From Sorghum bicolor (taxonomy: Eukaryota; Streptophyta; Magnoliopsida; Poales; Poaceae): 64,000 nt of DNA. The position numbers and the translations under genes were made by a program. This document shows positions 11,570 through 23,034 of this stretch, piece after piece. Numbering within the stretch: the stretch's first letter is position 1; the number at the start of each line of letters is the position of its first letter. The stretch lies in NCBI RefSeq assembly GCF_000003195.3, contig NC_012871.2:48889862-48953861 (forward strand), written 5' to 3'. The notes beneath the pieces are model-generated. The model worked only from the letters and a program-made list of their open reading frames with translations. It made no database searches and was not told the origin of the DNA.

Positions 11570-13743
11570 AACCTTTGCTCGTCCCTGAGCAAAGATGAAC
11601 TCAAGAGTTTCTGCTGTGGTTTCATAACTTAAAGATACACATGCGTTTAAACAAGATCTCATCTCTGGTTATAGTAAACTGTTAAGACTTAAAACTTACT
11701 CATTTACCTTTCACCATGGGACTTGTAACCGTCACTTCTGTCTTGAGTAGTTAAAAGATAGAACGGTCTAGTCAAGCACCATGTCTCTTATTCTTGATCA
11801 GCTATAGCTCTGGAGTTTTTGTAGATTTTCAAATAAAACTCAGAAATTCCTTGTATGACTCTCTCTAGTCTCTCTTTTGTGGTATTTCTGGATCCTTTCC
11901 AAGGCATTAATGGTGTATGCCTTCTCTCAAAGTATGTGGTATTTGTGGTATGAGGCATAGTGACATTGCCTTTTCTCTCACCCTACTCTAACAAGGCTTT
12001 TGATATCTGGAGCTCATAGGTGGGAGACAGCTAATACATACTTACAAGACATTTATTGCTTGATCAAACCATGGATCTAGAAGAACAAGTCAATAAGTCA
12101 AATCAAGATGTGCATGTGTGGCGAATGAATGGTGTATGGTAATGATGGTGATAACAATGGTGAAAGTCTAATTCTACTTTTGCTCTTTTGAGAGGATACA
12201 TACCTTTCTTGCATTTAAGGCTTTTTGAGGAGAATGAGATGCTCTATATTTTCTTTTTCTTTTCTCTCAGGTGGGTATCTTGTACCCCTAATTCTACTGT
12301 CGGACACATGTCCATTTTTACCTCTCGTCTCACTTTTTCTTTTCTTTCGAGGTTCCGGGCACTTGCCCCTTTTTATTTCCTCGTATCTCTTTTTTTTTCT
12401 CTTTTTTTTTTCTCTCATTTTTTTCTCTCTTTTTTTTTATTAGAGCACTCATCTCATGAGATAATATAGCAAGTGGTAGTAACAAGATAACTTGAGAATT
12501 TATTTCATAGGGGAAAAATAGAAATATTTTTGGCTATTCTCTCCCGGATTAGGAGTAGAATATTTTTGGGTGGTTCTAGAGATGGAAATGGATGGATATA
12601 TGTGGATGCGTACTTCCGGAGTAGAAGCAGCATGTATGAGTGAACGTGCAAGTGAATCTTGATTTTAACCACATGACAAGCTCCTAAGGGTCTACACAGC
12701 TTGACCGCACTCAATGCTCATAAGTAGTAAAGTAAATGTGTGGTTCATAGTCTAGCAAGCATGTATATATGGTTGTGGTAGGAATTTAAACTCTCATCAT
12801 ACAGGAACTCATCATGCAACATTTTAAAGATTTTCAAAGATAAAATTCTCCAGAATTCTAGCATCTCTAGGAACAGATAAACAGCAGCTCAACCTTCCCA
12901 TATCGTATCTGTTAACGACTTAGACTTTAGATCAAGTACTCTCCCCACAAGTTCAGGTTTAGAGCAAATCTTAATTAATAACAGTCATGCCTAAACTTAA
13001 GAGAGATTTCAATTTTTAGAACTAGTCATGGCAGAGCAACTATTCATCATTTCCATGTGAAAGCTTATCATGAGGGTTCATAGCAAACTTTATTTATTTA
13101 TTTATCAAACTAAGCAAAGATATAATAAGCTCAAAATCTTTATTTGGATTTTTATGATTATGCATCTTTTTATTATTTGAGTAAAATATAAACGTGAGTA
13201 GAATACTTAGCTGGATAAATGGGGGTGCTCTCCCCCAAGCTGGATTTTGACATAATTTCTTCTGATGTAGCTAGCAGGTGGCGGAGGTGTATTTGAATGT
13301 CGGCAGCACTCTGACAGCGATTAGGATGTCCTTCGTCTGCTAGTCTTCTTTGATCCTTGAATTCTGTGGAGCTCAAATAGACAACAAAGTTTTGTGGAAC
13401 TAGTTAAGTGTTAGCATAAATATCTAGCCTTTATCATGTTGAGCCTCCTCAATAAATGTTACTCATTAGTAGGATCATAATTTTATTTTTATAGGACAGG
13501 AATATTTTTATTTTATTTTTATGCCACCACAGTGAATGTACTTATGGGTTTTATGCCATGAGCATACTCACATGGGGCTTACTATTTTTAACATTTTTAT
13601 TTTCTTTTTAAGATGATATGAACCTGATTAACTAAGCAAACTATTTTAAATAATTGAAAGGAAAAAAAAGATAACTACCAAGTTTACCTCTTGGCAAGGC
13701 GTTCGGTGTTTTTTAAGTCCTCCGAACGGGACTCTCCGTTTTC
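11570..13743 (-). other. Element A 3' noncoding region
   Basis: About 2.2 kb between ORF2 and the polypurine tract without a credible gene. It contains T/CT-rich runs (about 12384-12440, purine-rich on the element's sense strand). The homologous region is in E (26957-28728) and in part in B. Short open frames here do not persist between copies. Confidence 0.6.
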
Positions 13744-14910
13744 TCAGTCGTCCTGGGATTCGCTGGATGGCGTAGTCAGTGGTTCCGGCAGCGCCTGGTC
13801 TTCATGTATAACTATCTTCTCTCTCCACACCTGACATGGTGCTACGGTCTCCTCAGGACAGTTCTGTTCAAGTTGTATGTCTTCAGACCTTACCACTTCT
13901 CCTTCATAATCCGCCCATTCGTCCTTTATAATTTGCCTACTCTGGTTGTGGTTGCGTCGTCTTCTTCTTGTCCTGACCTGCTTAGAGTCTTTCAACTATG
14001 TAGTTAAGGTTAGTAAAATAGTGGCGTACCTTTTCAGAGGGGAAGTGCATGTGGACTCCGCCGGTTCCAATGTAGATGATTGCTTTAACGGTGTTGAGGA
14101 ACGGTCTTCCAAGGACGATGGGTGGATTGTATTCGTCTTCTCCCATGAAAATAACCTTAAAATCATCTGGAGCTGAATGTATGTTGGTTGTAGGGGCATG
14201 GTTCCATGCAGGAGTTGATAAGTGACTGCGGCCATTATGTTGATGTTAGATCCGGTGTCGTAGAGTGTCTTCTGAAAAGAATATCCGTTGATTGTGCACT
14301 CGATGCTTGGAACACCAGGGTCGTCCTTCTTGATCAAGAAAGGTGACTTGAGTTGACGATCTTGACCTCCTTGAGCTGCAGTGACCATCTTAGCTAACTC
14401 GGTACACATTTGCTTATTCCTATTCCTCCTGTTGGTCCTCTTCCTTGGTTCATGTCGGGATTGCTCTGAGATTTGTATAGTCTTGTTTTTGAAGGAAAAC
14501 ATCTCCTTCCTTCCCTTGATGTAGAAACTGATCTTGGCAGCACTAGCGTAGATGATAGCTCCCGAGGTGTTCAGGAATGGCCTCCCTAGAATGATGGGTG
14601 CCCTCTCATCACTACCAGTCTCTATCACCACGAAGTCTGCTGGAGCGTATAAGGTACCAACTCGGATGTAGAGGTTCTTTAATATTCTCTTTGGGAAACT
14701 AAGCGTACGATCTGCAAGCTGCAAACACATGGCTGTTTCTAATAAAGGATGTGTAAAGAATTTTTCATAGAGTACCCGGAGCATAATGTTGACGCTGGAG
14801 CCAAAGTTGCAGAGTGCTTCTAGGAGGTCCACCATGCCGATGGAGATCGGGATGACGGGACGTCCTGGATTGTATCTCTTAACCGGCAGAAGGTCAGTAA
14901 TTACTTCCAC
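13744..14910 (-). pseudogene. Element A ORF2: two tandem retroviral-type aspartic protease-like domains
   Basis: The frame 14910-13996 (304 codons) has two protease-like units. Unit 1 has LCNFGSSVNIM (residues 33-43) and IILGRPFLNT (about 106-115), an Athila-type layout where the usual catalytic Asp (CDxGxS) is Asn. Unit 2 has LYDTGSNINIM (about 216-226) with the DTG motif intact, but a small indel shifts the frame before its own VLGRPFLNT, which continues in another frame to about 13744. A basic Arg-rich tail follows, as in B and E. The role would be Gag processing in trans or a relic. B and E keep only unit 2. Fold identity rests on motifs alone. Confidence 0.6.
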
Positions 14911-16389
14911 AACAGGGTTACTCTAGTAATTACATCCTCAAGCATCTCAGGGCAGTGATTGCCTGAGTGTCTAGTATCTCCAGTGTGTTTGTGCTTCTAG
15001 ATCTAGGTTCTTCACTTGGTGGAGTCTGGGAGTTGTAAAACTCCTTCATATTTTGTTTGAAGTATACCTGCTCATAAAGACAAGGCAGAGATCAAGTGCA
15101 TGGGCCCTGTTGGTGGAAAACACCAACAGAACCAAAAGTGTATTTGTTCTTCTCTAACCTTATGCATAGTGAGCAAGACAAAGTTGATGGATAATAAGAT
15201 CATGAGTGTAGCATTTAAAGCATTTGTCAGATCAGATCGCTCAACCTAATGGAAAGATAATCTATCTATATTTATGTTGTTTATATCTTCCAAAGTTTGA
15301 ATGTGCAACATTTTAGCTTATATGATTAGGAGTGTGGAATCACAACGGTGGAAGGACTAAACATGTTGAATCGATTGGGTTGGTTAATCTAGAGTTGTAA
15401 ATCATACATGTTTGTCTCTTTTATTCATGTGAACGCCAGAACCAAGGAGAAGCTTATAAAAGTGATAGTCAAGTACCTTAAGATGTTACCTTACTTGAAG
15501 AGTGATGGTACGGTATCTCCTTGTGGAAGCTTTCCTTTCTTAGCGGTTGTGCATCGTGTTTGTAGCACCCTCCATAGATCATCTCTTGTGAGCTATGCCT
15601 TCCTTGTGTAAATTGTTAAACTTCATGTGCCTCTCTCTTTGTCAAAAATGTAAGTGTATCTCAGGACTTCCCAGGTCGATAGTGAAAGTTTTCCTGCAGG
15701 GGTTAGTCCAACAAAATATCCAATATCTACTATAGCATACTATTGGCTCAAAAATCAACCTAGACACCATGTCTAATTTGATTTAGGAGGGCATTTTAAC
15801 CTAAGCACCATGCTTAATTTAAAACCCCTTGGTAGTAAGATCATCATTCCTAAACTAAGCACCAAGCTTAATTAAGAGATAAATGAAACTACTCCAAACC
15901 TAGACATATACTAAAGCAAATAAATGTGGTATGAGAGCTTTTATAGAGATCTACTCAAGTAAAGATGAAGTAGTGTGATTAGTATTTAACAAATTGAGCA
16001 TGCCTCAAAGGTAGGGACAACCAACATAGCAACATGGCAAAGGATGTTTTTATGTAAAGTACTCGCCCAAGCTTGAATTTTGCAAAATTCAAGTTTGGAT
16101 GAATTTAATTCAATGTTGTATGATGATTGGTTGGACATACCTTGTGCTTGTCATTCATCCGATCTTCTTGCTCCAATCCTGGAAAGGTTAGTGACAAGAA
16201 TACCCGAAGGAATATTTTTACAATTATCCTTATATGCTCAATACACAAGGTAATGTTGCAAATAATTAAAAGTTTATGTTATGGTCTGATCAGTGCTTGT
16301 TTTAGGACACTAAGCTTGTCCTTGGGAAACCATCAATTTATGTCAGTGAAGTGGTTTCCCCTCCAACGCTGACCTATATCAAGATCAAC
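14911..16389 (-). other. Element A noncoding region between ORF1 and ORF2, with hairpins
   Basis: No sense-strand gene is visible. Three 15-bp hairpin motifs lie at 15761-15775, 15802-15816 and 15856-15870. Antisense open frames at 15408-15611 and 16127-16372 have counterparts in B and E, but probably reflect nucleotide similarity only. Confidence 0.55.
15761..15870. repeat. Cluster of three 15-bp hairpin motifs in element A
   Basis: TAGACACCATGTCTA (15761), TAAGCACCATGCTTA (15802) and TAAGCACCAAGCTTA (15856) each pair 5-bp arms around a 5-nt loop. They differ in arm sequence yet keep pairing. Confidence 0.65.
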
Positions 16390-16602
16390 TCAACGAGATC
16401 TGCAAAATTTATTATAAACATATGCATCGACAACCGCCCTTTTAAAGCTTTTATAAATAGAAAGGAAGAGGGGGTTGGAGATCTCGAATGTGGTGATGTT
16501 GGAGAGACCAATGGATTGTGAAGATGTTGCATATGAGCATGGAGTAAATGAAGTGGCTATGAAATAAATTCCATGCTCATTAATGCTTAGAGTGAAATCC
16601 AT
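16390..16602 (-). pseudogene. Element A ORF1 remnant (C-terminal ~50 residues conserved)
   Basis: A 70-codon frame ends TTFEISNPLFLSIYKSFKRA and then VVDAYVYNKFCRSR, matching the C-terminus of ORF1 in J1, B and E. The N-terminal MDNSNS...FAPSETSHRPW part is absent, so A has lost most of ORF1. It may now start at its own ATG at 16602. Function unknown. Confidence 0.55.
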
Positions 16603-16696
16603 GTGGTACGGTGAAAATGATAAGGTGAGTGTGGTAAAAAAAGGAAAAGAAAAAGGATATACGGACGACTTGGTTCGAAACTAGCACAGCTACCGT

Positions 16697-16714
16697 TCCC
16701 CGACAATGGCGCCA
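16697..16714 (-). other. Primer-binding site of element A (tRNA-Asp type)
   Basis: The reverse strand reads TGGCGCCATTGTCGGGGA, eight bases inside the LTR end, matching the complement of the plant tRNA-Asp(GTC) 3' end with two differences. Minus-strand DNA synthesis would start here. Confidence 0.75.
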
Positions 16715-17572
16715 GAAAGCTTGTTGGGTATTTTAAACGCAAACAGAAAAATCCGCAAGCGCACGGATACCGGTGTAGCCTTCACCCGGGAGTATTCCAG
16801 AGTATCGATTTTCCACAGGGAACGTGAGTGTACTAATTAAGATCCAAGATCGCCCAAGGATAACTATATAATTATTTTTGGTGGGAAGAGAGGAAGTTTC
16901 CTGAGAGTTCTCTAGTTGATCTAAGAATCAAGAATTACTTCAAGATTATCTATATCGGGACATCAGAGCACTAACCACAGAAAGAGATGAGAAGGGGGCT
17001 AGGAAGGTCTGACTACGGTCCTACAAACACCGATCCGAACGTGGTGGAATACGTCGACCGTTAGGGCTGTCACTACCCTAGGGCTACCACAACAATCCGT
17101 AGGATTGGGTGCAATTCCAGGTAATCGCAAGACTAAACACCACGTCTAATCTATTAATTACTACTCTAGCGTTATAAAGACTAGAGCACTTGATGCAAGC
17201 GGGAATCCAATAAATAACTTGAATGTAAATAAAAGTAATTAGAGAACTCAGGAATTATGAATTGAAGAACCTGGAGAACGATGAAGAACGAACCAGTTGC
17301 TGCAAAAGTACAATGTTGAGGAAGATCCGACAGATCCGGCTCCTCCTCCGCTCTCCTCTTCTCTCTCCCTATTTTCTAGATTACAACTAGAACTAACTAG
17401 AACTAGAACTAGAGGAACTAGAACTAGAACTAGATGAACTAGAACTAGATCTAGATGAACTAGAGGTAGAACTAGAAGAACTAGAGGGATCCTCTCTACT
17501 TGGATGAAGAATTGAAACCCTAGCTTTGATTCTGTAGAAGAGGTATGATCTCCAGGGCCCAGGGGGGTCTGG

Positions 17573-17579
17573 TTTTATA
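17573..17579 (-). promoter_or_regulatory. TATA box of the A 5' LTR
   Basis: Reverse strand TATAAAA, followed by the family-typical CCCCCCTGGGCCCTGGAG where other members also show a CCTGGCCCCTGGAG block, the likely transcription start region. Confidence 0.5.
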
Positions 17580-17771
17580 GTCCCTTCAAGTGAATCTGGG
17601 CCGTCGGATCAAACCGACATTGATCGTGTGGTTTTCCTTGAAGTATTAGGTCGGTGGAGCATGATCCCCGAACTTCACCCTGATTGGTCCAGGGGGGAGG
17701 GCGGGAGCCCTCAGGACTAGGGCGGGCGCCCTGTCCCTGAGGCCTCTCGGCTTCCGCTTCGGTCCCGTTGC

Positions 17772-17789
17772 TTCTGGAGTCTTCTAGAT
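17772..17789 (-). promoter_or_regulatory. Heat-shock-element-like block in the A 5' LTR
   Basis: TTCTGGAGTCTTCTAGAT, identical to the other A LTR, about 200 bp upstream of the TATA box in the direction of transcription. It reads as alternating TTC/GAA-type modules. Confidence 0.4.
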
Positions 17790-18001
17790 GATAGAAAATT
17801 GCGCAGCACGTTAATATCTCTATGTAAACCCGACGTGTGGGCCTTTCCTCCATATTTCCTGATAACCCCCTGCAGAAATAGACAAACACCAAAACTCGTG
17901 GAATTCTGTCAGATAAAACCCTAAGTCTAGGTGTTGGTTGCATTTGGATCCTTTTCTATGATTAATTGATGGTTAAATATGTGCATTAAGGACCGTCAAC
18001 A

Positions 18002-18006
18002 GCAAA
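18002..18006. repeat. Target-site duplication of element A, right copy (GCAAA)
   Basis: Matches 4615-4619 exactly. Confidence 0.85.
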
Positions 18007-19480
18007 CAAGCCTATAATTAGAACAGTACACCAACAGTAATAAATAAAGATAAAAAGTTTATAAAACGAATCTACATCGCTCTACGATCACACAGACGTA
18101 AAGTACACAAAAATCGGATCTAAAACGAAGAAGTTATGATATAAATAAGATTGCCTTCAATAAAATAATAGATTAAATCTAAACTCAGATTTTAAAAAGT
18201 TGGAAACATGTATAATAGTGCCACTAATCTATAGATTACGCGAAAACGAATCTAATGCAATTTGAACGGATCAAATCAGAGTTAAAGCGGAGTTTTTATG
18301 AGTTAAATAAGATCAATGGCAAAACTGTAATTTTGAGAAAGCGGATTTTGAACTGAGGAGGCGAAAATACGTTGTCGGGTTTAGAAGACGTATTCGGGCA
18401 AAACCGCAAAGGACTGCGGGTTAAGTCTTTAAAAAGCTGGGGTTTTTTTGCAAAACTCACGGCCGAAGGGGTATCCTTCAACTGGGGCCGTTGGACGCGA
18501 ATCGGTGGCTCAGATTAGATCGCGGGGTGGGGTTAAAGCCGGCCGACCGGAGCTGAGGTAGGCCGCGGCACCACCATGGCCAAGTTGGCCGGAGTTGGCC
18601 AATCTGGTGACTCAGAGCAGTAGAACGCGACTAAAAACATGGGGTCGCTCAGGAGCTCGGTGCGAACTCACCAGGGGCAAAAACCGCGACGAAGAGAGGC
18701 CTCCTAGGGCTCGTGACGACGAACGGCGGCCGGCGGCTCTGCAAAGAGGTTCGGCGAAGGTTAGGCAAGCGTAGGAAGCAAAAGAACGCGAACGAAATGT
18801 CTCGGCGACTTCGTAGAGCAAAACCGAAGCCCGGCAGGACACTCACGGGAGCTAGGACGCGTCGCAACGGCGGATTGGCTTCGGCTCGGATCTCGTCGGC
18901 GATTTCTGGTGAGAACTTATGCAGCGGCTGGCGCTGGGATTGAGTAGGGGGCTTGGCGAGGGTCGGGGCGAGTATTTAAAGGGGGTAAACATGCGGAGCA
19001 AGGCGCCTGTGGAGATTACGCGCGCGGCCGGTAGGATTCGGCTCGAGTCCGGTCCGGACACGAGGTAGGGGACGGCCCTAACCGCTGGGTCCCACCTGGC
19101 GGTGTCCCAGGGCGCGGGTCCGCTCTCTGTCAGCGCCTGCAGCGAGGAGGAGAGGTGCGGCTTGCTGGGCTGCGCTGCGTGGGCCAGGAACTGGGCACTG
19201 GGCCGCGCAGAAGAAAGAAGAGGAGGGGGAAAAGACAGGCCGCGGGGGGGAGGGAGACTGGGCCGACCCCAAGGGAAGTGAGGGAGAGAGTAAACCCTTT
19301 TTCCTTTTTATTTTCACACCTTTTCCTCAAACCAAATAAAAGGATTTTAAAACCATTTTGAATTTAAAGAAGCACCACTCAATAAAACATATGCAGCAGC
19401 ATGGATGCACAAACATGTGTCTAAACCTTATAGTGACTTTTAATTCAATAAAAATTCATTTCTTACTACACTTTAGTGCT
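18007..19480 (-). repeat. 3' LTR of element D, inner part
   Basis: Continues the LTR sequence broken off at 4619. It includes a GC-rich block (about 18450-19290), comparable in position with GC-rich blocks in the Tekay-like LTR K1. Near 19380 it resembles the end of the solo LTR (AAAACTATGCAACGGCATG at about 10466 versus AAACATATGCAGCAGCATGG at 19385). The expected LTR terminus (GGGTGTGACA-like) is not seen, so the right boundary is approximate. Open frames in the GC-rich block overlap on both strands and look like compositional artefacts. Confidence 0.45.
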
Positions 19481-20482
19481 CACAAACAATCCAGTGAATC
19501 CGAGTCAGTCACTGGAACCACCTCTGGATTGAATCCACTCCTTTCCACAATCCACCTCTTCAAAAACTGCATTCGGTTTGACCTGGAATTAAACCAGGGA
19601 TTGCATGGTCTGATCACCAGCTCAAAAGCGCATACATGTGCATGGTCACTCATTTTTTTCAAAAAAAAGGTGCACGGCACTCAGACCCAAAGTGCTAATA
19701 TCATGTTTAAACATGAAAATGGTTCTTAGATCTAAAACATAAATTACAAAAATACCCAAAGATAACAGTAACCAAATCAAAATTCCGTTGAATACAAAAA
19801 TCAAGAAAGAACGCATTCTAGTCTTCCATTACAATTTCGGTGTTGAAATACTCATTCTTCATGATTGTATGAAGCAAAATAGCAAGCTCCCAACAATAAC
19901 TTTCAAGAACTGTCAAAGTCATGTGCCTGTTGTGCCTGCAGAAACCAAGCAAATCTCGAGAATCATCACAGAATGGAAAACAACCTTGAAACGAGTGAGT
20001 TTTTTTCTACCAAGCATCAACATGGAATGTAACATCTCCAAAAAGAATCTGAAAGGGTACTACATGGTACAAAATGCATGATGAGTTTGATGACCAATAA
20101 ACAAAGGCCCTATCATGCAGACATTTTCAGGTTTCATGTATTCAAAGATGAGAAGTTTCAGATGATGGCAAGTAAACAATGTGATTTAGCCACTAATTCA
20201 TATCATAATGCCAATTATTGCAAAAGGAACAAAAATGACATTAAAGGCGAGGAAATGAAATGGAGACTAGATTGCTTGTCTGTTGGTATGGATAATCAGG
20301 TGAGTACCAGTACCTGCAAAAGTTTGCAGAACATCTTCAGTGCCTTATAAAAGAAATATATAGTAACTGCACTGAACATTAGGCCCATCACTGCCTCTCA
20401 CTCCCAGGGACATATCTATCAGCTAGCATGGTTGTAAAGCCTAAAAATTATCTCAAGCACTATTATATGTGAGCTAAAATAA
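19481..20482. other. Unassigned AT-rich segment between LTR D and the DNA element
   Basis: About 1 kb with no recognisable protein, LTR or structural RNA. Open frames of 66-97 codons (e.g. 19788-20081, 20078-20350) show no motif I know. Intron-like signals occur (TTTTGCAG|GT near 20310 on the reverse strand), so this may be captured gene sequence or the lost 3' end of D. Confidence 0.3.
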
Positions 20483-22143
20483 GGGCCTCTTTTTAGCTCT
20501 TGCATCATATTACTCAGTATTAATAGTTTATTAGGAAAAGGTGCTTGTTGTTCAATGCTTCTTCACCTTGCAACAACCTAAAAACATCTGACCAGCTAGA
20601 AAAATCATATCAGAACTTGAGAAGTACTAATCATCGACAAACAAAATGTCAGGTAGGAGACCTCCGAAGAAACATGAAAGCATATGTCACCACAAATGCC
20701 ATCCTTATGAATTCCAAAACTGATCTCAGAGAATTATCTTGTAAAGAAACTATATGGAGTAACTCATATAGCAAAGAAAGAAGTATGAAAATCCTAGTAT
20801 CCTACGAGAACCAGTGAGAACTACTGATAGAGGTGCATAGATGCATAGAAATATTAAGAACATTGAACCTAAACTCAATCTAGATATATAAAATAAATGG
20901 CGTCTGCTAGCTTGTACCCAGCTTGTCATTCTAAAGTTAGATAATTAGAGAAATTGCTCTGGTTGGGGCTGTGAATTTGAAAATGAAATAGCAGTTTCTC
21001 TGAATGAGTAAAAACATTAGACTAAAAATTTAATATTACTACTCAATTTGCTCTTCCATTCTCCCTAGTAAATAGAAGTATTAATAATGCAGTCATATCT
21101 TGTCTTATTATCCAAATAAGAAAAGCTCAAGAAACTGAATCCATTGTCCACTGAATTTTATAAACAGATAATATAATTCAGCGTGACATCAGCCAGGCTA
21201 GCTTATATACTAGTAGTAATTCATACTTTACACAAATCCATGAGCATTAACAAGCCTAAAGGCCCTAGGCACGTGGTGCTATTCCGTAGGCTATCATGAG
21301 CCACACAGCTCAAGTATGCTTCTGCTTAGGATAAACTAAAAAGAAGTCTTATCAACTAGGCTCACCAGACTGTTGACAAAAGGTAAGCACTAAGCAGCTG
21401 CTAGACGTGCGACGTGCCTCGTTGTGGACGTCAGCAAGGAGTGACATATGTTCAGAGTGTAAATCAGGAACGCACCCGTGCGGCATGCCTGCTTGGCTGC
21501 CCATGGACCGTCCCTTCCGTCCGTGTGCGTGCAGGGGGAGAGGAGACGTGCGCCTGCGCTGCGCTGTGGATGCACTAGCCGCAGTTCCACCGACCACATC
21601 CACATGCCAGATCCCGTCGCTCGTCGACGTCACGCTAGAAGACGAATCTAGGATAGAGCTGCGCCACCGCTATCCCGGCCTCGCCACAGACCCGCTCCTG
21701 GGCCAACTTCCGGCGTTTCTCAAGAACAAGAACCCTAGCGCCGACGAGAACCCTAGCACCGGGAGAGACGAGAGCGAAGAAGACAAGGGCGATGCCTTAC
21801 CTGTGAGAAGGTGGCGGAGAGCGAGGACCTTCGATGGGAAGCAGTCGCCGTCGCCTTGTGCCGTGCCATCGCGTTCCTCGGATGCGCCACGCCGTCGCCT
21901 GCTGCTCGCTTCTGCTCGAAGCTTTGTCACAGCCCGCGTCGCCAGGATAGATTCCGGACCTCAGAGGTCCTGCCTCCTTTCCGGGCCAAAATGTGGGGAA
22001 AAGGCCCGAATTGGCCGGTTTGTATTCTGGGCCATTTCTAACCGAACGGTCATTCTTGATCTGGCCTGGTTTGAAACGGGCCTATTCGATCCGGGTGGAT
22101 CAGGCCACGATCCCGGCAGTTCCGGGCCAAAACAAACGAGCCC
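20483..22143. mobile_element. Putative PIF/Harbinger-type DNA element carrying captured gene sequence
   Basis: The right end reads, on the reverse strand, GGGCTCGTTTGTTTTGGCCC, very like the ends of grass Harbinger/Tourist elements (GGGCCTGTTTGG...). The left candidate end is GGGCCTCTTTTTAGC at 20483. Both are flanked by TAA (20480-20482 and 22144-22146), the usual PIF target. No transposase is visible. The right third is GC-rich and looks like a host gene 5' exon with a splice donor. It lies where D's INT C-terminus stops. The left end is the weaker call, since D coding sequence does not obviously resume beyond it. Confidence 0.4.
21670..21990 (-). pseudogene. Captured gene 5' exon with splice donor (unknown gene)
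   Basis: On the reverse strand a GC-rich block opens a frame (21930-21670) and contains CTTCTCACAG|GTAAGGCATC with donor GT at 21800-21799, typical of a plant first exon and intron. Downstream sequence is again pyrimidine- and GC-rich. I cannot identify the protein. The frame could equally be a 5' UTR. Its position inside a probable DNA transposon suggests gene-fragment capture. Confidence 0.35.
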
Positions 22144-22146
22144 TAA

Positions 22147-22710
22147 GTAAGATCCTCTTTAACGGTCAACTCCTCTATCGGTATTTGTTCTTCCGGCACC
22201 CACAAACACTTTTTAAGCTGTGACACATGGAAGACGTCATGCACTCCTTTCAAACTTTCGAGCAGTTCCAATTGGTAGGCTACTTCCCCTCGTCTTTCCA
22301 ACACACGGAAAGGCCCAATGTACCTTGGTGCTAACTTTCCCTTCATGTTAAACCTTCTCGCACTTCTCATAGGAGACACTTTCAAATACACAGTCTCCTA
22401 CCTCAAAGGCCAATTCTCTCCTCCGTGTGTCAGCATAACTCTTCTGTCGGGACTGTGCTGCTCTCAAGTTCTCCCTGGTAACTCTCTCTTGTTGTTCTGC
22501 ATCCCGTAGTACATCTGGCCCAAACACTTGTGTTTCTCCCGCTTGATTCCAAAACAACGGGGTTCTACACTTCCGTCCATACAAGGCTTCATATGGTGCC
22601 ATCTGGAGACTTTTCTGGTAGCTATTGTTGTATGAAAACTCTGCATATGTCAAACTCTTATCCCAACTCGTTCCATACTGTAATGCACATGCCCTCAACA
22701 TATCCTCCAA
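22147..22710 (-). pseudogene. Element D integrase C-terminal half with GPY/F motif, chromodomain missing
   Basis: Two overlapping frames (22710-22348 and 22391-22143) carry the end of the INT core (NSYQKSLQMAPYEALYGRKC) and the GPY/F module (RYIGPFRVLERRGEVAYQLEL, then VHDVFHVSQLKKC). In Tekay-like chromoviruses a chromodomain directs insertion by binding histone marks and comes directly after this point. Here the frame ends at a stop created by the junction with GGGCTCG at 22143. A frameshift near 22370 separates the two frames. Confidence 0.75.
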
Positions 22711-22713
22711 AAT

Positions 22714-23022
22714 TTAATTAGTCCTCTCAGTCTGCCCATCGGTCTGGGGATGATATGCTATACTAAAATTCAGCTTAGTCCCCAGGGACTCATGCACTTT
22801 CTGCCAAAAATGAGACGTAAACTGGGTACCTCGATCAAAAACTATCTGTTTTGGGACCCCATGCAAGCACACTATTCTTTCGATGTATAATTCAGCCAAT
22901 TTTTGTCCACTGTACTTGGTCTTAACCCGAATAAAATGAGCGACCTTAGTCAGCCGGTCTACTATTACCCATATAGAGTCATAACCTTTCTGAGTGCAGG
23001 GTAATCCCACTATGAAGTCCAT
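22714..23022 (-). pseudogene. Element D integrase catalytic core
   Basis: The 102-codon frame has the DD-E residues of retroviral-type integrase: Asp in WVIVDRLTKVAHF, Asp in VFDRGTQFTS and Glu in QTDGQTERTN. A stop codon follows directly (at about 22711-22713), before the rest of the core. Another stop (TGA in the context WK*EE, near 23028) separates it from the INT zinc domain. The catalytic residues survive but the protein is not continuous. Confidence 0.85.
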
Positions 23023-23034
23023 ACCAACTTCCTC

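Larger units (their letters stand above)
4620..18001 (-). mobile_element. Element A: complete non-autonomous Athila/Tat-like LTR retrotransposon
   Basis: Two LTRs of 1280 bp each (left one split; right one 16722-18001) bound the element, with target duplication GCAAA. On the reverse strand it runs LTR, tRNA-Asp primer-binding site, ORF1 remnant (16602-16390), noncoding region, ORF2 with two protease-like domains (14910-13744), long 3' noncoding region, polypurine tract (AAGCTTGGGGGAGCT) and LTR. No RT, RNase H or integrase is visible, so it is non-autonomous. By eye about ten substitutions separate the LTRs, which indicates a recent insertion. The nested solo LTR at 5012-10661 accounts for 5.65 kb of the span. 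Confidence 0.85.
16722..18001 (-). repeat. Element A 5' LTR (intact, 1280 bp)
   Basis: Runs from GACCGTCAACA at 18001 to TGTTGGGTA at 16722, i.e. TGTTGACGGTC...ACCCAACA on the reverse strand. Contains a TATAAAA box (17573-17579), HSE-like block (17772-17789), paired GC-rich motifs (about 17697-17730), an ACTAGA-type array (17377-17487) and a hairpin motif (17134-17148, one arm mismatch). Confidence 0.9.

Noticed and set aside
12188..12469. Phe/Ser/Leu-rich frames resembling a membrane protein (also at 27207-27440)
   Set aside because: Translation of a CT-rich tract in the 3' noncoding region of the family; the hydrophobicity is an artefact.
18612..19361. Possible host exon in GC-rich DNA next to element A
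   Set aside because: The block continues LTR D across A, and K1 has a similar GC-rich segment; frames overlap on both strands without motifs.
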